A DNA stretch of 64,000 nt from NCBI GenBank assembly GCA_027946555.1, contig JAPEVC010000079.1, positions 79,204-143,203 on the forward strand. The letters are read 5' to 3'. Positions 11,259 through 22,478 of this stretch are shown one piece after another. Below the pieces are notes generated by a model that was given only the letters and a program-made list of their open reading frames with translations, did no database searches and was not told the DNA's origin. Within the stretch, counting starts at the first letter, position 1. Every line of letters begins with the position of its first letter. Position numbers and translations under genes: made by a program. This stretch comes from Gnomoniopsis sp. IMI 355080 (taxonomy: Eukaryota; Ascomycota; Sordariomycetes; Diaporthales; Gnomoniaceae).

Positions 11259-11904
11259 ATGGCAGACAAGACAAAGCCCACAGAAGACCGTCCACGCTAT
11301 GTATTGTTCTTCACCGGTCCAACAGCATGCGGAAAGTCGACCGTTGCGAAATATGTAGCAGATCAGCTCAACCTCTCGTTTCTGGAAGGTGACGATGTGG
11401 GAAAACCCCCCCTCCATGTGTTCCGAGCCTGACCTCATTTCTCCTGACTGACTCTCCGACTAGTTCCACCCTCAAGCCAACGTCGAGAAAATGCACCGCG
11501 GTGAGCCTCTCACCGATGCTGATCGTCAAGGCTGGCTGTTCGCCCTCCGGGACCACGAGACTGCACACCCACCCGGAGACAAGACGCGTCATCTCGTCAT
11601 CACATGCAGTGCGCTCAAGCGTCAGTACCGGGATATCTTGCGTGAAGGATCTGAGCAGAGTTCCAACTTGAGGGTACGATTCATATTCCTCATTGCGCCA
11701 GAAGAGGTGTTGAAGAAGAGGGCGAGGGAGAGGAAGGGCCATTTTGCGGGTGAAATCTTGGTGCATAGTCAATTTGAGAGTCTGGAAATTCCTGGGAAAG
11801 ATGAGATGGATGTTGTTAGTGTCGAAGTTAATAGAGGCCTTGACAAGGTGGAGCAGGAGGCATGGGTTAAGGTGAAGGAGATTTTGCAGGAGGACGGGGC
11901 CTAG
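11259..11904 (+). CDS. Gluconokinase (D-gluconate kinase)
   Basis: Two exons, 11259-11396 and 11464-11904, encode 192 residues, the usual size for this family. The 67-nt intron begins GTGGGA, a weak donor, but the join is exact: ...FLEGDD then FHPQANVEKMHRGEPLTDADR, which is the highly conserved gluconate-binding region of gluconokinases. The P-loop GPTACGKS is at about residues 20-27. TCSALKRQYRDILR matches the family's conserved CSALKxxYRD segment. The enzyme phosphorylates gluconate with ATP to 6-phosphogluconate, feeding the pentose phosphate pathway, and is probably cytosolic. The gene lies just upstream of a medium-chain reductase on the same strand, 624 bp away; no functional link is visible. 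Confidence 0.92.
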
Positions 11905-12528
11905 ATCAATACATACCTCAAATAGGTTGGCATCCAACTTGAGACACGCAGCACGCTTGCAGGAAGTGGAGATGTTGGTGAATGCTGTACTACGAGAGCA
12001 CAGTAATTTACTTGGCACTACTAATAGGCAATTGTGATGCTATATTTGAAATTTGAAAGTTATCCGTACGCAGATTACCCCTACACCTATATATAAAACC
12101 TTGGAACTTGTATGAGGTAAAGACACCTTTTGTTCCTTTTTCTATGTTTCCCGAGGTCGTTCGCCACTAATTCTTTTTGTTTTCTTAAGAAGATACCCCC
12201 CAAAGACAAACAACAACCGCCATGCTTCGTTTGAAATCGAACTTGATGTCAGTTAAATAAGAACTAGGATGATTAATTAGTTGTTCAAGATGCTGATAAG
12301 ATGTGGTGGTGGTTTCGCCTTCCCATAGAGCAGAGGAGGTGACGTCGGAGCCCGGAAATAAACCCTCGCCGACAACCTCGGCTCCCGAGTCGCGAAAAGG
12401 GACGCTTCAACAGACCTCGGCCAAACTTGGTTCACCAACATCGATCTCTCCATCACTTACCTCTTTTACATAACTCTTTTTTGTATCCTTATTCTACCCG
12501 TCAAGACACGGTCAGTATCTCATCCACC
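11905..12528. other. Intergenic spacer before the reductase gene
   Basis: No coding region was seen. It contains TATATATAAA around 12088-12097 and a pyrimidine-rich stretch shortly before the next start codon, both common in fungal promoters. Confidence 0.4.
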
Positions 12529-13780
12529 ATGTCTCAATCCCTCTCTCTCGTTCTCGCCGAGCGCCCCTCAGGGCCCATCATCCCAGGCCAAACCTTCCAC
12601 CAAAAGCGCACACCCATCCCTCCACCCTCCACCCTGCAAGATGGCCAAGTCCTTCTCGAAACCCTCTACCTCTCCCTTGACCCGGCTATGCGCGGCTGGC
12701 TCGACGACGTCCGTTCCTACGTCCCGCCGGTGCAAATCGGCGAGACCATGCGCGGGTCGGTCATTGCGCGCGTGCTAGCTTCCAAGTCACCACGCGCAGC
12801 CGCCGGGGACCTGGTGGTGGCCAGCACAGGATGGCGTGAGACCGCCGTCGCGGGGCCAAAGGAGTTCGAGACGGTGACGGAGATATTCTCCGGCCCGCCA
12901 CCGAAGGGAGGTTTCAAGGTGACGGACTTGCAGGGCGTGTTGGGACTCACAGGGCTGACGGCGTATTTTGGGATGGAGACGATTGGGAAGCCGAAGAAGG
13001 GTGAGACGGTGGTGGTAAGTGGAGCTGCTGGTGCGACGGGGTCTGTCGCTGGGCAGATGGCCAAGATTGCTGGGGCCAAGGTTGTGGGAATTGCAGGCAG
13101 CGACGACAAGTGTCGTTGGCTGGAAAAGGAGTTGGGCTTTGATGTCTGTCTTAATTACAAGGACAAGGACTTCAAAAAGAAGTTCAAGGAGGCTACGCCA
13201 GGGTACATTGATGTGTATTGGGATAATGGTAAGCCGGGCCGCGGTCCACCGACCTCTTGTGCACCTGAGCATCGAGTGGGCTGATCATACTGGATTAGTG
13301 GGTGGTGATATCCTCGACATGGCATTGGCAAGGGCGAAGCCATTCTCGCGCTTCGTGATGTGCGGTGCCATCAGCCAGTACAATGCGAAAGAACCCAGGG
13401 GACCAAGGGTGAGTCTCGCCCGCTGGAAAGGGCGCATTCGGGGCCTGTGTCTCCGTACTGACGACCATTCTTAGCAAATCTCCAAAGTCATCACCCAGCG
13501 CATCCGCATGGAAGGTTTCATTGTCTTTGACCACGTCAAGGAGTACGCGGCCGCTCGCAAGCAGCTGGCGCAGTGGTTGGCGGAAGGCAAGATCAAGAGA
13601 CAAGAGACGATTGTCAAGGGCGGTCTGAAGGTGGCCGAGCAGGCACTGGTGAATTTATTCCAGGGTGGAAACACAGGTCGGCACTGCAGTTCCGGATTCC
13701 ATTTTGAGCGATATGGCTGACGATGATCAGGGAAACTACTTGTCGAAGTAAAGTTTCCCGAGACGACGAGCAAGCTTTGA
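12529..13780 (+). CDS. Medium-chain NADP-dependent oxidoreductase (prostaglandin reductase / CurA-like)
   Basis: Four exons, 12529-13228, 13299-13408, 13475-13676 and 13731-13780, join in frame to 353 residues. The introns are 70, 66 and 54 nt; the last starts GTCGGC, a weak donor. The final exon is needed for the expected C-terminus GNTGKLLVEV. Signature segments are SLDPAMRGWLDD near residue 45, VSGAAGATGSVAGQMAKIAG (dinucleotide-binding loop, about residue 162), DVYWDNVGGDILD across intron 1, and MEGFIVFDH in exon 3. These define the zinc-independent leukotriene-B4 dehydrogenase/prostaglandin-reductase branch of the MDR superfamily, which reduces alkenal or alkenone double bonds with NADPH. 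The natural substrate is unknown. It is likely cytosolic. Confidence 0.92.
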
Positions 13781-14751
13781 AAAGGGCAAAGAGTGAGTCC
13801 AATTGTCCACTAGCTTTGCCGCAAGGAGCAGGTGTTATTCCTGTTATCTACCCAAGGGAGTTACGAGGTCGAAAGCCAGCATGACCAAAAAGAAAAGCCC
13901 CGTGAATGCAAGGGATGACTGTCGACTATTGAGACATTTGTGGTGGCAGTCCTGGAAGAGTAGGAGTATGACGAGGTCGTGTCTACTGTCCTCGAATCAA
14001 GTATGTAAGATCCCGATGTCCTTCGGGCGCACAATCTGCGAAGTGATTTGTGGAATTGCCAAAAGACTTGCGGCTCAAGGCCGACGAATGTGAATTGCGC
14101 TAGCAGATATGTCCTTCAGGTTTCCTCGCTGTTACCATGGCTGCATGATAGAGTGGACGTCAATCCTTTTTCACCGTGAATTCCTCCTATCAGTGCATAT
14201 TATAGTAGTTTCTGTTGTTTGTTCTTGCGACATATACCCCGTCCTGAGAATTTTTCCCTGTTCTAGACGAGCGATGATGCTATTCATTGCCAGTTCGGTA
14301 AATTAGACGCTGGAATTCCGAAGGCAAAATGTAGCCATCGGAGATAATCAACCTGCATATCTGCCAGCCGGCCTGCCAGCCTACAACCCTCCCTGTCAGT
14401 ATGCAAGTGTGCTCACTTCTTACGCGCTTGCGACTGCAGCTGTCCAACAGGAATTGCAGGCTTGCACCCTTACAATCTCTTTTTTCCCAACGGTCCTCTT
14501 CACTTTTAAGTTGTTTCAAGTTGAAAAGGCGCAATGTTTATAACTTTTCCATCCAATAACTTGCGTGCTTGCCGCGTGGCCGCGCCGCCGCCACGAGACA
14601 GAAAAATTCATCTTATTATAATTAATAAAGAACGACCCGGTGTCAAATATTCTGTCAAATAACTGTCATCCGACCTCGCTAGAATTTTGGAACAACATCC
14701 CTATGTCGATCCCATCCACACCAAGCCCCTTTTGTGTTGTGGTCCAAAGCC
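13781..14751. other. Intergenic spacer upstream of the GH49 gene
   Basis: No gene is supported; frames here are short and unrecognised. The last 200 bp are AT-rich in places (14615-14630) and probably hold the promoter of the GH49 gene. Confidence 0.4.
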
Positions 14752-16686
14752 ATGCTTTTTCCATCTTTTCCGCCCGCTCATAGCGCGTGGCTTGCAGCAG
14801 TGGGTTTAACACTCATTCGCACTGCTCACGCATCGCAGACTTTGAACACTACAGCCTCTTGTGCAGAGTTGAGGACTTGGTGGCACGACAATGGGGAGGT
14901 CAACTTCGACACCGCTGTGCAGGAAGGGAATGTGCGGCAGTCTCATCTGTACTCGTCCTGGGTGAGCTCCTTTAATGCCAGCTCAGATGAGACATTGTAA
15001 GGAAAGAGTCCGTCGTGCGCTGCATGTATTTCTCTCTAACAAATGCGCAATGCCAGTTATCAGTCGTTTGTGTATGAGACAATACCTCGAAATGGACAGG
15101 GAAATATTGTCGTACCAGGCAATTTGAGCTCAGTGACCACTGCCAGCGACTCAATAACAATAGAGGCCGACATCAAGATCACCATGGCCTGGACCTCGTT
15201 CCTTTACAGTACCGACGCCGTGATCAAAATTTCACGAGCAAACAACGGCAGCACTGCCAGCAACGTCGTCATTCGACCGGCCAGCTCGGACCTCAATGTG
15301 ACGGATGACGGCGAGGGCAACGTCTACGTTCACGTTCCTTACCGTGCAGAGGGCTACAAGTTCTCCGTCGAGTTCCAGGACAACCTCTACAGTTACCGCG
15401 ACAACTGTGACTCAACTGAGTGCGACTTTGCGCAAGATCTGCACCCCGACGGGCCAAACTACCTCGCGAACTTTACTGATGACAATCCTGTTATGAGTGT
15501 GGAGCCACACGATAGTCTACTCATCTTCGCCAGCCCCTTTCCTACGGCTGATGTCGTTCCAGAACAGATAGCCAACCAGACATATGTGGTCAGTCCCGGG
15601 CTGGTGCCTGATCTGAGCGGTATCAACAATACGGTCGTCTACTTCGTGCCAGGGACCTACTGGATGACAGCCACCGACCACCTTGTCCTCTCGCCTTCTG
15701 TAAATTGGGTGCACCTAGACGCAGGTGCCTACGTCAAAGGCGCGATCCAATTCACCACCGAAGCAGCCACCATTAAAGCAACAGGCCACGGCGTGCTCTC
15801 GGGCGAACAGTACGTCTACCAAGCCAACACCGCCTCGGGCTACACAAACAACCAATCAAACATCGACGGCCTACGCATGTGGAGCGGATACAGCACCTCG
15901 GGCAAACAGCAGACCTTCATCCTACAAGGCCCCACCACCAACGCCCCGCCGTTCAACAGCGTCGACTTTGAAGGCGACATCGACTCCATCAGCATCTTCC
16001 AGCGCGACTACAAGCAAGTCGGTGCCTTTTTTGGCCAGACGGACGGCACGACGCTGTACACGGGCTCCCGCGTCGCCGACACCTTCTACCATAGCAACGA
16101 CGACACCATCAAGACGTACGGGTCCAACATCACGGTGAGCGACGTCGTCGTGTGGAAGGGCAAGACGGCGCCGACGATCCAGTTCGGCTGGGCGAGCCGG
16201 AACATCTCCAACGTCACCGTGGACGGGATTGATATCATTCACATGAAGTACAACAGCAACGAATCGCACCCCAGCATCATCGGGGCAAATCAGCTGTACG
16301 ATGTACCTGAGACGCAGACAAACACGGCGGATCTGTGTAGTACGATTCGGGATGTATACTTTGGCAACATTCGCGCCGAGGGCATCAGTGGAAACCTGAT
16401 GCGCATCGTGCCGCTGGCCAATTTCGTTAATGTCACCGTGGAGAATGTTAGTATTGAGGTATTTGGTGCGGCTAGCACGGGGATTCATCAGAGTCAGCTT
16501 CCCACGTGGACGGACGCAGATGGCAACGAAGTTAGTATCGCTGGTTTCACGGTTACGAATTTCACGGTGGCGGGCAAGATGATTGCAGAAGTCTTTGAGA
16601 ACTATGGGGCGAATAAGTTGGGGGCGATGAATATTGCTCCACAGCTGTTGGTGAACAAGAGTGTGAAGGTGACGCTGCCCTCTTGA
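14752..16686 (+). CDS. Secreted GH49 glucanase (dextranase/isopullulanase family)
   Basis: Two exons, 14752-14996 and 15057-16686 (60-nt intron), encode 624 residues; the join completes DETFYQSFVYETIPRNG. A signal peptide covers about residues 1-28 (hydrophobic core ending near TAHAS). The early CAELRTWWHD and SFVYETIPRNG segments and the later right-handed beta-helix, with repeated ISNVTVDGI-type turns, are typical of glycoside hydrolase family 49. HSNDDTIKTYG places Asp430-Asp431 where the family's catalytic aspartates are expected. Family members cut alpha-1,6 links of dextran or alpha-1,4 links of pullulan. Which activity applies cannot be told by eye. Many N-x-S/T sites suggest glycosylation. 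The first ATG is at 14752; the frame extends upstream only via a GTG. Confidence 0.92.
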
Positions 16687-17905
16687 TCATGATCATCTTC
16701 AGATGGTGTTCTGGGCTTAAGGTGTTAAACCGGACGGGTGGGAATTTGGATTGATTTACTTTTCGGAACGTGGGAATTGGGATACGAAATTTTAGAGCCA
16801 AGACTGTACTCAAAGCGATAGACAGGATTTTTAGAACCAGGTAGGAAGCCAGCGCAACATTGCGCTTGGTATGACGATGTGAACGTTTTTGAGATCCACT
16901 GTTGTACAAATGGATCACAATACTCGTTGCCTTTGTCCCCGAAGCGATCATCGTGACTTGCGAGGCTAGATAGACGACTAGGAACTTGGCACATTGCCTC
17001 CCTGTTTTCCACACTGAATTATTTCAAATTTCTCAATGTCAGAGTAAATCACCCTTTACATCAAAATTAATCACACAAAAGTGAACGAGCTGTAGGGAGC
17101 CTGGGCAGAAGCCTCGAGATGTTGTTGCAAATCGATACGATGGTTTCGTGGCCACACAGCGAGCTTCTCGAGTGCGTGAACTGGTCTTGACAGAGCAGAG
17201 GGGCATACAACAATCTGGGACCATGCCATGTAGACAGCTTTTGCACGAATGACCGCGTGCCATTCTTGGCCGCAGCTTCGCTTTCGGGAGAGGCGGGGGA
17301 TGATAGAAGATGGTTTTGCTACATGGTTGGTCGGCATTATGGAGCTCCAAATAACCTTCTTCTAAACTACACAGTCAGATATATCTGTTTTGGCATCAAA
17401 TTCCAGTATACCATCAAGGAAAGTCGAGGACATCCCTCGAAAGAACTGCCTTGAAACAGGGCAGGCCCGGAGTCTGTCAGCAATACGCCAGATTACTACC
17501 ATCAAATTGTTATGTTGAGAAAACGAGTTTCTTTACTTCTTTCCTTGGTGGATGGCGGCAGGCCACTGTCGAGGGAAGGATGTAATGCAATTAATAGCTG
17601 CTTTTGGGTCGTGGCCCATCGACCAAACCTAGGCCAGGTTGGAGGATTCCCCCCTTAAGGCTGACATATTGCCGTATCTGGCATCATTTTGGGTACGCAT
17701 CCAAGGAACAACGACTGCTTCTTCTATGCTTTCCCACTTCACTAAAATTAGACATTCAACTTTGGCAATATAAAAAGACCTCACTCCTCTACTATATGGC
17801 CTTACAGTCGCCAACTCTGCACCCACATCCATCTTGATTCAATTGCAGCCAGCCTTTATATCTCATTACTTGTCCGTCAAGACGCATATCTTTCTCAATA
17901 ACAAA
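16687..17905. other. Intergenic spacer
   Basis: No gene is supported on either strand; the frames at 16725-17350 on the minus strand are unrecognised and overlap each other in different frames. The right end carries a TATA-like element for the next gene. Confidence 0.4.
17769..17776 (+). promoter_or_regulatory. TATA box candidate of the small secreted protein gene
   Basis: TATAAAAA lies about 130 bp upstream of the start codon at 17906 and is followed by a pyrimidine-rich stretch (CTCACTCCTCT). The arrangement fits a strong fungal promoter, but it is a motif match only. Confidence 0.4.
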
Positions 17906-18428
17906 ATGTATGCCAATAAATCCCTCCTCAGCGCTGTCCTAGGTGCCATGTTGGCCGCATCGCCGATCATGGCCACCTCCACAGAAGTCAGCCTCAGCAT
18001 GTATAGCAGCGCGGACTGCTCCGGGGATGGCGAGGCAGCCCTAGCGTCAGGAACCAAAGATTTGAGTGATAAACCCAGGCATTTGTGACTTTCGCTTTTT
18101 GGAAACAGTATTCAAAGCTTCCTCTGCATATTCACATGGGAAGTGCTAATGCCATTTTCTTCTTAGGCCTGTTTTGGTCCTGCCGATGATAACAAGGAAT
18201 CGCTCGCAGCCTACGGCGCGTAAGTGGCGTATTTCCCTATCCATCCCGAGTCCTTTCTGTTTTTATTGTTGTTATCCCGGCTACTCATTCAATTATACTA
18301 ATATGTTGTCTAGTAACTGTGCCGTCACGACCTGGAGTGAAGCCGGTTGCGAGGGCACCAGCAAGGCCATTACTCTGAACGCGTGCGCCACTGGCGTGTA
18401 TAGCTCTGTGTCTGTTCAATGTTCGTGA
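17906..18428 (+). CDS. Small cysteine-containing secreted protein (first splice unresolved)
   Basis: Exon 1 from 17906 encodes a signal peptide (MYANKSLLSAVLGAMLAASP..) followed by STEVSLSMYSSADCSGDGEA. Exon 2 (18167-18219, ACFGPADDNKESLAAYG) follows a clear branch site GCTAAT and acceptor TTCTTAG. Exon 3 (18314-18428, NCAVTTWSEAGCEGTSK..., ending SVSVQCS) follows a 94-nt intron with a GTAAGT donor. The pattern of a signal peptide, YSS..CSG, and paired C..W...GC resembles small secreted proteins common in plant-associated and saprophytic ascomycetes. No function is assigned. The problem is the first donor: no GT in exon 1 leaves the phase needed by exon 2. GTGATA at 18066 and GTGACT at 18085 both break the frame. 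The gene may use a non-canonical donor, carry a sequence error, or be a recent pseudogene. Confidence 0.5.
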
Positions 18429-19924
18429 TCATGTTGTTGGTACTGGGCTTCTCTTATGTATGTGCGATATCATGGTATTCCAAGTTTGGTTTTGGCGAGG
18501 GTTGTCGCGTAAAGAGAGTTCCGGGACTTGTATTGATTATGTTTGAAAGCTTTGGGTCAAATTAATGAGCATCTGATTTTGGCTGATCCCTGCCATACTT
18601 TATGGGTAGTATCCAGTCACCTGTCTCCGAAGTGATCCGAATCGTGACAATATTAATTTAGTTGCCTGGTAACGAAAGTGTAGAAAGCAATGGTCACTTC
18701 TAGGTAACGGTACGTAGAGCGCGAAATTGTCCGAGGTCGATGGTGAGCCAGTGCCTGCAAGGTTGGAGATACACCTTATGCACCAAGAAAAGCTGTCACA
18801 AATTCCAAATGTAACATACTAGTCGCTGTGTAGTCAGGTCTTTCGATCAATAGCAAACCCCTAGGACACGCATGCATCAGGTCGTCTATCAGCTCTGCGG
18901 CACGGACGACGGAGCGACCCAACAGGCCGACAGTGGGTCTAATTCATTGCTGTTGTATCCTAGGCCGGCCTCTCCCTTTAAGCCCTCACATGTAGGTGTC
19001 ATTTGTACTTAGGCAACAAATTTGCTCGAGACACAAATGAGGCGTCGTCAGGGCCTTGTGCTCCCCCAGACGCATGTACAGTACAGTAGTACCGAAACAC
19101 TTGGGGGGAGAGCCGCTGGCGGCGGCCTTCTTAACAGGACGGTGCGCGCAACTTTGTAGCATCCGCGATGAGCACTGAGACTGGCCGACCTGGAAGGCTG
19201 TCAGCGATGCTGAAGGAAAGCTTTGTTTCATATGTCTGACGCCTCATCATCACTGCCCGCGGCCTTGAAGCTGACAGCAAAGTGAGTTCGTGATATGCTA
19301 TGTGTTGCAAGGTTTGGGAGAAGCCAAGAGGATCGTTGACAGGCCATCAGCCAACCGGGGCTATTTCAGCTGACCAGGGGCTCTCCTGTCCTGTAAGGCG
19401 AGACCCGTTTCAGGCCTAGCGATCCTTGAGCCACGCTAGAAATCAAGGTTCGCTAGGGGGGCATACGGCACGGCTGGGGCCCCTGCTCGTTGGGCTTGCA
19501 TCTGGAAGCTCTATCCCTGCTTACCGCTTCCGCTCTTACCTTGTACGGTTAAATGTTACTTGAAGCCAAGAGGCGGCCCCCTCTGTCTGCCGCCTTCGCA
19601 CTACAGTCTGCTCTGTCTTTTTATTTTGTGTCGCTGAGCTTGTTTTAGATGAGGTCACATCGGCATTTCCCGCCCCAAGAAGCTTTTTGTTTTGTTTGAT
19701 GAATCTTCTTCTCTTCTCTGGAATTCGACCGCCGTCCATCGTCTACGTCCTCGCGTCTTCGTGCGACGGATCAGCTTGGTCTTGACAGCAACTAGTCAAT
19801 AGAGCTCAGCGTCTACGGGACATTTACAACACGCGCGAGTCGAGTCAATTGATATTGTCAATCCTGATTCGGCATTAATACAGACAGCATCGAAGAGATC
19901 TCAGCAGCGAGACAGGACGCGACG
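18429..19924. other. Intergenic spacer upstream of the transporter-like gene
   Basis: No coding region is supported. The last 400 bp are probably a long 5' leader and promoter of the PNS1-type gene. Confidence 0.4.
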
Positions 19925-21642
19925 ATGCAGCAACAATATCCTCCACCTCCTAGCAATGTTGGGTATGCGCCGGTATACGGCCAGCCGCAGCAATCGCCAT
20001 ACCCTCCACCGAACGAGCCATACCAGCAGCAACCACCATATCAGCAGCAGCCGTCGCAGTTCCAGTATGGCGACGAGAAGGTGCCATTCGAGCAGGCCTT
20101 CAAGATTGAGAAGCCGAAATACAATGACCTATGGGCCGGCATCCTGTTCCTGTTGTTCATGGCTGGCTTCACCGTCGTGTCTGCCATTGCGCTGCATGGC
20201 TACGGTACGCCATGTCCTCGTCCTCTCATCCTCCTGCCCCTTTACCTAGGTAGTCAGTCATCTTCTTAGGCCTCGCGCAATGTTCTAATCGTTCCTTCAT
20301 CTGTATCTCTAGCGTCGACGCGCGGTAACAATGGCACCGGTATTTACGATGCTTCTGTCTTCACTATCAACACCAACACCATCGTACTCTTCCTTTTCTG
20401 CCTCCTCGTCGCAATTGTCCTCAGCATGGGCTACGTCTTCTGCATCCGCGCCTTTCCCAAGCAAATCATCTGGATCACTGGCATCCTGAACATCGTCTGG
20501 GGCTTCGTCGTGGCCATCTACATGCTGTACCGGAAGCAGTATGTCGGTGGTATCATCTTCCTCGTCTTCACCGTCATCCTGATGTTCTGCTTCTGGAGCT
20601 GGCGGCAGCGCATCCCCTTCAGCGCCCTGATGCTGCGCACGTCCATCAATGTCGCCGACCACTTTGGACACGTTTACCTGGTCAGCTTCGTGGGAGGCAT
20701 CATCGGCGCTGCCTACGCCGCTTGGTTCTCCATTACTTTTGTCGCCGTTTACGTCAAATGGTCGCCCAGCCAGAACAACGCCTCCTGCACGGGGAGCGCC
20801 TGTAGCTATGCCACCGTCGGCGGCGTGGTCGCCTTCATCACTTTTACCTCCTTCTGGTTCTCCGAGTGGCTGAAGAACACCCTTCACACCACAATTGCGG
20901 GCATCTACGGGTCTTGGTACTACAACTCGCGCTCATACCCGTCTGGCGTTACTCGGGGTGCCCTGAGGCGATCCTTGACCTACAGCTTTGGATCCATTAG
21001 TCTGGGCAGTCTCATTGTCGCTATTGTGAACTTCCTCAAGATGCTTGCCAATTCGGCACGCCAAGATGCCGCGAACCAGGGTGACATTGCCGCATGGATC
21101 TTCTTCTGCATCGCCTCTTGTCTCATCTCATGCCTCCAGTGGGTCATTGAGTTTGTGAACCGCTATGCATTCTCGCACGTCGCCCTTTATGGCAAGCCCT
21201 ACTTTGAGTCAGCCAAGGACACCTGGAAGTGAGTACCCACCCCATCTCTTTCTCTTTCGGTGAGCAAGACAACTGACGCAGCTACAGAATGATCAAAGAC
21301 CGCGGTATCGACGCCCTTGTGAACGAGTGTCTGATTGGCCCAGTTTTCTCCTTCGGCTCTCTCTTCGTCGGCTTCGCCACCGCACTGCTCTCATTCCTGT
21401 ATCTCGAATTCACTAAGCCCTCGTACAACTCGACCGGAAGCTTCACCGTCGTCATTGTCGCCTTTGCCTTCCTCATCGGCCTGCAGATCTGCAACATCTT
21501 CACCACGCCGCTCAGCAGTGGCATCGACACCATCTTCGTTGCCATGGCCTGGGATCCTGAAGTCATGATCGCTGACCATCCGGATTTGTACCAGCAGATG
21601 ATCCAGGTCTTCCCGCAGGTGCAACAGGCGATCCACGCTTAG
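19925..21642 (+). CDS. PNS1: Choline transporter-like (CTL/SLC44, PNS1-type) membrane protein
   Basis: Three exons, 19925-20204, 20313-21228 and 21288-21642 (introns 108 and 59 nt), give 516 residues, close to the roughly 540 of yeast Pns1. The N-terminal 60 residues are a cytosolic Pro/Gln/Tyr-rich tail (repeated PYQQQP). The segment EQAFKIEKPKYNDLWAGILF starts the first membrane helix, and about ten hydrophobic helices follow. The conserved C-terminal CTL region is seen as FCIASCLISCLQWVIEFVNRYAF and the closing segment with VNECLIGPVFSFGSLFVG. Yeast Pns1 is a plasma-membrane protein of uncertain transport function, while animal relatives carry choline or ethanolamine. Intron 1 contains a perfect TACCTAGGTA palindrome. 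Confidence 0.93.
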
Positions 21643-22478
21643 CGTATTACAAACTGAGGGCTGATGGCTCTGTTCTAGCTGTGGAGCAGATCGAGTTGTG
21701 CTGCATGCGTAAAAGCCATTTGAGAAGAAAGGGAAGAATGCTACAATATCTGGGTTTTGGAAGTTTGGGTTCAGGACAGTGTCCAGTGAGGCGTTCCGGC
21801 TTTTTCAGGGCTTGTATATTTTGACGGCCGATCGATACCCCCGGTTGTTCGTACCACATAAAACGCCAGGTCACGCTTTGTGACAGGCTGATATTCGTAA
21901 TGTCTTTACAAAGCAATCCTTTTCAAAATGATGCGTCTCTCCTTGGACGCCGATATAGGCTTCGTCGTTCCCCAAAGTCCTGAAGGCGAGCCATCATTCA
22001 CAACAAGAAGAAACAACCTTGGTGGCTTCGGCATCGCAGAACTATCTATTATAACAGAGATGAAAGTGCTCATTCGACTTGTCGTACTGGGAGTCAGTGG
22101 AGTTTATTCACGAGCCAAGAGCCACATGTGAAAGAGAGGAAGTCTAGCTACCGCGCAGCTGTGGTGTGGCAATCTGACTGATGTATCGCGAGCCACAGTC
22201 AACACTGTGACTGGCTCTGCCTGGCTCTTCAGTTGCTGTGGAACTGACAAATGTGGCTACCTACCTAGGTACCTATGCACTAAGCCATGCAAGGCCATTC
22301 AGCCAAACCCTTTACGTTTGCAGCCTGCATCTGCTGGAAGAATATTCGATAAAATGCAGTTCTGAAAGAGGGGTAGGGTAGTTGATGCTTACATCAAATC
22401 ATCGTATTGATAGCCTCCTTTGGTATCCTTCACACCCTCTGCTCCAGGATCGTTCGACGGAATAGGCCCCTTGCTGTC
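21643..22478. other. Intergenic spacer before the second HET gene
   Basis: No gene is supported. A TACCTAGGTA palindrome sits at 22262-22271, about 210 bp upstream of the HET start codon. Confidence 0.4.

Noticed and set aside
15922..16488. 188-codon minus-strand frame inside the GH49 gene.
   Set aside because: Shadow of a strongly supported G/C-ending coding exon on the plus strand.
429..16686. A complete secondary-metabolite cluster on the left side.
   Set aside because: Only tailoring-type enzymes are present; no PKS, NRPS, terpene cyclase, or pathway regulator with a Zn2Cys6 domain was found.
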